Assembly: GCF_007827365.1 (NCBI RefSeq)
Contig: NZ_VISI01000002.1
Span: forward strand, 1,059,001 to 1,123,000
Reading direction: 5' to 3'
Origin: Olleya sp. Hel_I_94
GTDB lineage: Bacteria; Bacteroidota; Bacteroidia; Flavobacteriales; Flavobacteriaceae
DNA: 64,000 bases
How positions within the stretch are numbered: the stretch's first letter is position 1; every line of letters begins with the position of its first letter. The translations under genes were made by a program, and so were the position numbers. A model generated the notes under the pieces. That model made no database searches. It was not told the origin of the DNA and saw nothing but the letters and a program-made list of their open reading frames with translations. Shown here piece after piece: positions 59,484 to 64,000 of the stretch.

Positions 59484-61637
59484 CTACAAATTATCTAACT
59501 GATTATCTGTACCTTTTTCACTTATTGTCCAAAAGAAACCTACAAAGAAAAACTGATCTGCAGCTGGACGCAAGGCACGTCTATTAAACTGACCATTTAT
59601 ATTTGGTGTATCTGAATATTGATAACCATTAACATTTGTAAACCCTAAGGCATTATTAACTGAAAAATACAGGATTTTTTGAGGACTTAAAAGGTAAGCC
59701 CAATTAACACTTAAACTATTATAAGCTTTTGTTTTTTGGTTTAGAAAACCTATCAGATTTGGATCTGTATACGATCTACCTGAAGCAAAATTATAACTAA
59801 GTCCTACTTGACTTTTCCAGCTGTCAATCCAATACTTTCCAACTACAGACAGATTATGTGTGTTAGCAAAATTAGGTTGTGCAGCTGTTGGAAAATTTTT
59901 ATAATCTCGTTTAGTATCCAATAAAGAATAACTTACCCAATAATCAATATTTTTGATACTTTTATTATCTCTAAAAAATAAGTCTAAACCTTTAGCATAT
60001 CCACTACCAGAGTTATTAAAGTTAGTTTCAAAAGTTGTAAAGTCAGTATCATATTTTACCAAATCACTATACTTTTTGTAATAGGTTTCGGCTCTAAATA
60101 TTTTACCATCTGCATTAAACTGATAATTTAAAATATAATGTTGGGCTTGTTGTGCTTCTAGGTTTTGATTAAACTTTAAAATAGCACTATTTGGTTGCTG
60201 AAAAAAGTTACCATACGCTAATGACAACTGACTTTTACTGCCTGTTTTATAAGCTAAGGATGCTCTTGGAGATAATGTAGCTTTATCAAATAAGGCACTA
60301 TACTCTGCACGAAAACCTGCTTTTAATGCTAAATTTTTAGAGAAGAAAATATCAGCCTCAGTATAGGCTGCAGTTAGGTTATTGTTATAACCATAAGTGA
60401 CGTTATTAATTATCGCATCGTTATAGTCTTCGCTGAATTGCGACGCAAACTGTTCTGCACCAAAATTTAATTTAAACCGATTACTAATATGGTGTTTAAG
60501 TTTGATTTTTGCGTGTACAGAATTTTCAGTTGACTGAATTTTACTATCTAAAATATTAATTTTTCCTTTTGCGTACGTATAACTAAACCCACTAGCTAAT
60601 GTCCAATTGCTATTTAAAACTTGGTTATATGAACCATTAAAATAAAAATTCTTGTTATTTAAAGTTAATGGTAAACCATCCTCAAGATTTATATCTTCTT
60701 GATTTAGACTAAAATCTGAAGTATCAAATGCACCATAAAGTTTAAGTAATCCATTGTCTGTTTTATGTCTAAAAACCGCTTCTCCAGAAAAGGTTTCGAA
60801 AGGTTTTTTCCAATCGTTACGATCATCAAACACTTGTAAATAAGGTGATAAATTAATGTAAGACGCATTAACGCTTAGGCTATTTTTACCCCAAATTTGG
60901 GTATTTCCTAAACTAGCTCCAACACTCATGATACCAATATCTGTTTTTTCTTGATCTGGTTGATTAATAGTATTAAGCTCTAATACACTTGATAAAGCTT
61001 GTCCATATTCTGCACTATAACCTCCTGTAGAAAATGTAATTCCGTCAAACAAAAACGGAGAATAGCGACCACGTGTTGGAATATTATTTGTGGTTGGAGC
61101 GTATGGTGTAAACACACGAATACCATCGATAAATATTTGTGTCTCTTCCGCGTCTCCACCACGCACAAATAAGCGTCCATCTTCTGATACTGTTGTTGTG
61201 CCTGGAAGTGTTTGTAATGCGCCAACAAAATCGCCTAATGCACTTGCAGTAGTAACTACATCTAATGGTTTTAATACTGATATTTTACTATTATCTCCTG
61301 CCGCAAAGGTACCTGCTGACAGTACTACAGCGTCCAAAGTATTAACATCGTCTTTTAATACAATTTTTAAATCTTGTAATGCTGCAACCTCTTTGGTTAT
61401 AATAAACGTCTCAAAAGACACAAAAGAGATGACTAAACTTTGCTGTCCTGTGTTACTTGTTCTAAAACTAAAACTACCATCTGCCAATGTGCTGGCTCCA
61501 TCATAAGTGCCTTTTAGGTAGACATTAGCTCCAAGTATGGGTTGTTTGTTTACATCTGTTACTGTACCAAAAATTGTGGTTTGTGCTTGCGTGATTAAAC
61601 TGATTAATAGGATTACAATGGTAATAAAAGGTTTCAT
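59484..61637 (-). CDS. TonB-dependent receptor
   Basis: 717 aa. Signal peptide (ITIVILLISLITQAQ), carboxypeptidase-regulatory-like domain (about 20-100: GTVTDVNKQPILGANVYLKG), plug (about 115-230: LGDFVGALQTLPGTTTVSED, FVRGGDAEETQIFIDGIRVF) and barrel. It ends GTDNQLDNL rather than with Phe, an unusual end for a BAM substrate, but the preceding strand FFVGFFWTISEK could be the last. Ligand unknown. It is divergent from the system 4 ECF sigma operon across a 268-bp region that holds a structured element. Confidence 0.92.
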   Translation of the reverse strand: MKPFITIVILLISLITQAQTTIFGTVTDVNKQPILGANVYLKGTYDGASTLADGSFSFRTSNTGQQSLVISFVSFETFIITKEVAALQDLKIVLKDDVNTLDAVVLSAGTFAAGDNSKISVLKPLDVVTTASALGDFVGALQTLPGTTTVSEDGRLFVRGGDAEETQIFIDGIRVFTPYAPTTNNIPTRGRYSPFLFDGITFSTGGYSAEYGQALSSVLELNTINQPDQEKTDIGIMSVGASLGNTQIWGKNSLSVNASYINLSPYLQVFDDRNDWKKPFETFSGEAVFRHKTDNGLLKLYGAFDTSDFSLNQEDINLEDGLPLTLNNKNFYFNGSYNQVLNSNWTLASGFSYTYAKGKINILDSKIQSTENSVHAKIKLKHHISNRFKLNFGAEQFASQFSEDYNDAIINNVTYGYNNNLTAAYTEADIFFSKNLALKAGFRAEYSALFDKATLSPRASLAYKTGSKSQLSLAYGNFFQQPNSAILKFNQNLEAQQAQHYILNYQFNADGKIFRAETYYKKYSDLVKYDTDFTTFETNFNNSGSGYAKGLDLFFRDNKSIKNIDYWVSYSLLDTKRDYKNFPTAAQPNFANTHNLSVVGKYWIDSWKSQVGLSYNFASGRSYTDPNLIGFLNQKTKAYNSLSVNWAYLLSPQKILYFSVNNALGFTNVNGYQYSDTPNINGQFNRRALRPAADQFFFVGFFWTISEKGTDNQLDNL

Positions 61638-61732
61638 AATATTTAGTTCGAGTTTTGATTGTTTGATGGTACAAAGATGTCTGGATGACTCTTGATTTAA
61701 AATAAAATAATCCCGAAGTGTTGATTTTTAAG

Positions 61733-61832
61733 GATGAGTTGCGTTAGCGGTTGTAGTGGTATCCTTTTTTTTGCTGCCATATATGGCAAAAAAAAGATTT
61801 AAACGGAAAACGCGACCCTTGTGGTAACGCCC
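61733..61832. ncRNA. Structured intergenic element, possibly flavo-1-like RNA
   Basis: A nested fold: GCGTT (61741-61745) can pair with AACGC (61809-61813); ATC and T8 (61761-61772) pair with A8 and GAT (61788-61798) around the perfect palindrome GCCATATATGGC (61776-61787). It ends with a small hairpin ACC-CTTGT-GGT and AACGCCC. The frame (TTGTAGTGG..ATCC ... GAT..AACGG.AA..CGACCC) matches a repeated intergenic motif I know from Flavobacteriia, perhaps the flavo-1 RNA. Strand is uncertain; plus is favoured. Confidence 0.4.
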
Positions 61833-61845
61833 AAAAAAATAATTT

Positions 61846-61853
61846 TAAATTTG
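61846..61853 (+). promoter_or_regulatory. -7 element of the system 4 sigma operon
   Basis: TAAATTTG matches TAnnTTTG and lies 52 bp before the TTG start at 61906, just after the structured element. Confidence 0.5.
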
Positions 61854-61905
61854 TGTAACATCTTTATATTTTTAACTACTAATAGTTAAACCAACCAAAT
61901 AACCA

Positions 61906-62400
61906 TTGAGTAAACCACTAGAACAAAATTTTGTCGAATTGCTTGAGCAGCATCAAAACATTGTGCATAAAGTTTGTAGACTTTATACCAATAATTATGA
62001 TGCGCACAATGATTTGTTTCAGGAAATAACCATCCAATTATGGAAGGCTTTCCCGAAATTTAGAGGTGATAGTAAGTTTAGTACTTGGATGTATCGTGTG
62101 GGATTAAATACTGCAATTACGCTATATCGCAAGTCTAAACGGACTATTAATACTCAACAATTTGATACTGTACAATTTAAAATTAGTGCTGAAGAGTATG
62201 ACAGTACAGAAGAGGACCAATTAAAATTATTATATAATGCTGTCCACCAACTAAATGATATTGAAAAAGCATTAGTTTTTTTATATCTAGAGGACAAAAA
62301 TTATAAAGAAATAAGTGAAACAATGGGTATTACTGAAGTTAATGCTAGAGTGAAAATGAACCGAGTGAAAACTAAATTAAAAACCATTTTAAATCCGTAA
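61906..62400 (+). CDS. ECF-type RNA polymerase sigma factor (system 4)
   Basis: 164 aa with a TTG start (no ATG in frame near the N-terminus; SKPLEQNFVELLEQHQNIV fits relatives). Region 2: NNYDAHNDLFQEITIQLWKAF and FSTWMYRVGLNTAITLYRKS; region 4: NDIEKALVFLYLEDKNYKEI and MGITEVNARVKMNRVKTKL. It is followed after 3 bp by a four-TM protein gene that takes the place of an anti-sigma factor. Likely regulated by the -7 promoter upstream. Confidence 0.92.
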   Translation: MSKPLEQNFVELLEQHQNIVHKVCRLYTNNYDAHNDLFQEITIQLWKAFPKFRGDSKFSTWMYRVGLNTAITLYRKSKRTINTQQFDTVQFKISAEEYDSTEEDQLKLLYNAVHQLNDIEKALVFLYLEDKNYKEISETMGITEVNARVKMNRVKTKLKTILNP

Positions 62401-62403
62401 CCT

Positions 62404-63036
62404 ATGGATGAATTAGAATTATTGAAGAAGGATTGGGTTAAAAGTGATGCTAAATTTGAAAAAAAATCTGCCTCGCAAATCTACCCTATGTTGTTAAAAA
62501 AGTCGTCTAGTATTGTTAAGACGCTATTTTATATAAGTGTTGCCGAACTAGTTTTTTGGATTGTTATAAATGCGTTACCGTTTGTAATGTCTGATACGTA
62601 TCGTGCTAAACATGAAGAATTATATAGCAGTAATTTGTTTATAATTTTAAGTGTCCTATCCTACGCTATTATTATACTATTTGTGTATTTATTATATAAG
62701 TCATACAAATCTATATCTGTGACTGATAATGCTAGACGTTTAATGAAAAGCATTATTAAAACTAGAAAGGTAATTAAGTATTATGTGCTGTACAATCTAA
62801 TCATGGCATCTGTATCTATGATATTTGGTTTTTATTACTCTAGTAAACATGATCCCAAATTAGTTGAAAAAATTGAGCATTTTAATAATACGCAATTTAT
62901 GGTCATGGTTGGTGTGTTTACTTTAGTGACAGTTATTTTTGTTACTATAATCTGGTTGTTTTATAAATTAATCTATGGTATTTTATTAAAACGATTAAAT
63001 AGAAACTACAACGAGCTTAAAAAAATAGAAGTATAA
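62404..63036 (+). CDS. Four-TM protein of the system 4 sigma operon
   Basis: 210 aa. A polar N-terminus (DELELLKKDWVKSDAKFEKK) and four TM helices (about 35-58, 75-98, 123-144, 162-188). Bacteroidetes often place such proteins directly after this kind of ECF sigma gene; the N-terminal cytoplasmic segment may bind sigma. No named domain. Stop overlaps the next start by one base (TAATG). Confidence 0.65.
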   Translation: MDELELLKKDWVKSDAKFEKKSASQIYPMLLKKSSSIVKTLFYISVAELVFWIVINALPFVMSDTYRAKHEELYSSNLFIILSVLSYAIIILFVYLLYKSYKSISVTDNARRLMKSIIKTRKVIKYYVLYNLIMASVSMIFGFYYSSKHDPKLVEKIEHFNNTQFMVMVGVFTLVTVIFVTIIWLFYKLIYGILLKRLNRNYNELKKIEV

Positions 63037-63497
63037 TGCAGACTTTTGATAACTACATTACTTTTTTTAAAGGCTTAAAAACTGAATTATCTATAAAAAA
63101 GGAACGTCGTATATACGACAACTTTATTAGAGTATTTAACGATTTAAATCTGCGTGATTTTAACGATGCAGAATTAAAATCGATACATAATGAGCTGGAG
63201 CTAATTAACTTACAATCTGACACAAACACTAAGGTTTTGTCTAAAAAATTACAACAGTTATTAGCTTATTTAAAACAGAAGTTTAATTTAATTACTATTG
63301 GTCATTACGCCAACACATACATGCCAATAGGTATGTGTCTTGGATTAGTGTTTGGTATGGCTTTAGGACCATTAAGCTTAACTTTTGGGCTACTAATAGG
63401 TATGGTAATTGGTATGGCTTTAGGATCCGAAAAGGACAAAAAAGCAAAAGCTGAAGGTCAGGTTATGGATGTAAAAACGTCTGAAAGCTGTATTTAA
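63036..63497 (+). CDS. Hypothetical protein with glycine-zipper hairpin
   Basis: 153 aa. A charged helical N-terminal part (about 1-85) and two closely spaced Gly-rich TM helices (about 93-112 and 114-132, IGMCLGLVFGMALGPLSL and LLIGMVIGMALGSEK), forming a glycine-zipper-like membrane hairpin. Last gene of the system 4 operon, overlapping the previous stop by 1 bp. Function unknown. Confidence 0.6.
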   Translation: MQTFDNYITFFKGLKTELSIKKERRIYDNFIRVFNDLNLRDFNDAELKSIHNELELINLQSDTNTKVLSKKLQQLLAYLKQKFNLITIGHYANTYMPIGMCLGLVFGMALGPLSLTFGLLIGMVIGMALGSEKDKKAKAEGQVMDVKTSESCI

Positions 63498-63508
63498 CCT
63501 AACTACTA

Positions 63509-64000
63509 TTACCCTAAAAATTCACGTTGTTTATTAAGTTCTTCTTGAGCTAATAATTCTGCTTGAGGTATCACTTTTAAAAACGATGGATGTTGCTCAA
63601 TAGCATATTCAATTTGCTCTACAATATCAGCAATAGAGTCGTTTTCGTAATCAATTTTTAAGGGTTCTTTAATCTCAAAAGATTGATAAACATTTTTCTT
63701 TTTAATACGTAATCCTTTTTTGTCAAAACTACGTCTAAATCCATCAATTACTATAGGTACGACTATTGGCTTATGACGTTTTATAATGTGCGCTGTTCCT
63801 TTACGAATTGGTTTAAAGGGTGTGGTTGTCCCTTGTGGGAATGTAACTACCCATCCATCATCCAATGCTTTTTTAATAGCCGAAATGTCAGACATTTTAA
63901 CTTGTCTATTAACGTCTTTACCTTCGCTACGCCAAGTACGCTCTATACTAATAGATCCTGTGTATGCAAATATTTTAGGTAATAATCCAGCCTTCATTGT
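63509..64000 (-). CDS. Lysophospholipid acyltransferase, N-terminus outside the window
   Basis: At least 162 aa; the reading frame continues past the window end, and the catalytic HxxxxD motif that should precede KAGLLPKIFAYTGSISIER is not in view. Seen: the PlsC-type block WVVTFPQGTTTPFKPIRKGT, a variant of FPEGTR with Gln-Gly-Thr-Thr, and KPIVVPIVIDGFRRSF. These enzymes acylate lysophosphatidic acid or related lipids at the inner membrane. Convergent with the system 4 operon. Confidence 0.85.
   Translation of the reverse strand, partial: TMKAGLLPKIFAYTGSISIERTWRSEGKDVNRQVKMSDISAIKKALDDGWVVTFPQGTTTPFKPIRKGTAHIIKRHKPIVVPIVIDGFRRSFDKKGLRIKKKNVYQSFEIKEPLKIDYENDSIADIVEQIEYAIEQHPSFLKVIPQAELLAQEELNKQREFLG

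Noticed and set aside
1-64000. tRNA, rRNA, CRISPR arrays, prophage, insertion sequences with transposase
   Set aside because: None was recognised by eye; a tRNAscan or CRISPR search would be decisive but I could not run one.

Overview
The window looks like chromosomal DNA of a marine-type member of the Flavobacteriaceae (Bacteroidetes), in the general Olleya/Lacinutrix/Winogradskyella range; the genus is only a guess. The evidence is strong AT richness, lack of Shine-Dalgarno leaders, Bacteroidetes-type promoters (TTG/TTTG near -33 and TAnnTTTG near -7), many short lipoprotein signals (MKK...C), TonB-dependent receptors with carboxypeptidase-regulatory domains, and a type IX secretion C-terminal sorting domain on the nuclease at 19065-20903. 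No tRNA, rRNA, CRISPR array, prophage or insertion sequence was recognised. The only mobile-looking unit is a four-helix-bundle (S23/IVS-type) gene bracketed by inverted repeats at 31875-32284.

Layout. 0.2-7.1 kb: a GlmU-like protein, ribosomal protein L31 type B, a DUF4199 membrane protein, a family 2 glycosyltransferase, a phosphohexomutase and an MsbA-like ABC exporter. 7.4-8.9 kb: an ECF sigma factor, a one-TM protein and a small exported helical protein. 9.1-17.6 kb (minus strand): a second ECF sigma locus with lipoproteins and exported proteins (Ycf48-like, SCO, YwqK-like, two YHYH proteins, two EF-hand proteins, a CotH-type kinase, a Spy/CpxP-like protein). 17.7-25.6 kb: RNA m5C methyltransferase, secreted endonuclease I, PurL and an AraC-type regulator. 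25.9-34.1 kb: fatty-acid degradation (acyl-CoA ligase, MarR regulator, FadN-FadA-FadE type enzymes). 34.2-36.0 kb: a BlaI repressor and an M56 peptidase fused to a peptidoglycan amidase. 36.1-45.7 kb: M1 peptidase, YdeI-like protein, hydrolase-OsmC fusion, MoxR-type ATPase plus VWA protein, and a large sortilin-like propeller protein. 45.8-53.8 kb: YceI, Cu/Zn superoxide dismutase, ECF sigma plus RskA-like anti-sigma, then TonB receptor, TPR lipoprotein and two half-length DUF4331 proteins. 54-64 kb: LETM1-like protein, a LytS/LytTR two-component system, DnaQ-like exonuclease, another TonB receptor, a fourth ECF sigma operon and a lysophospholipid acyltransferase cut by the window edge.

The main discovery candidate is the 9-17.6 kb locus. 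Five minus-strand transcription units in it begin with the same 30-bp promoter: CACAAGTT (once AGCAAGTT), then 14 bp, then an invariant CATCTAAA. One lies before the sigma gene itself, one before its putative anti-sigma gene, and three before the EF-hand/CotH, EF-hand/YHYH and YHYH/YwqK/SCO/Ycf48 operons. I did not find this bipartite motif elsewhere in the window. This defines a self-contained, autoregulated ECF regulon of about eleven genes whose products are nearly all in the cell envelope and combine calcium-binding EF-hands with a secreted kinase-like protein and a copper-chaperone-like protein. Its function is unknown to me.

Other regulatory sites are readable by eye: a perfect 28-bp palindrome over the promoter of the MarR gene that heads the beta-oxidation operon, and a perfect BlaI/MecI-type operator (TACTACA-AA-TGTAGTA) before blaI. 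Four ECF sigma loci lie within 64 kb, two of them with the same sigma / small TM protein / small exported helical protein architecture.
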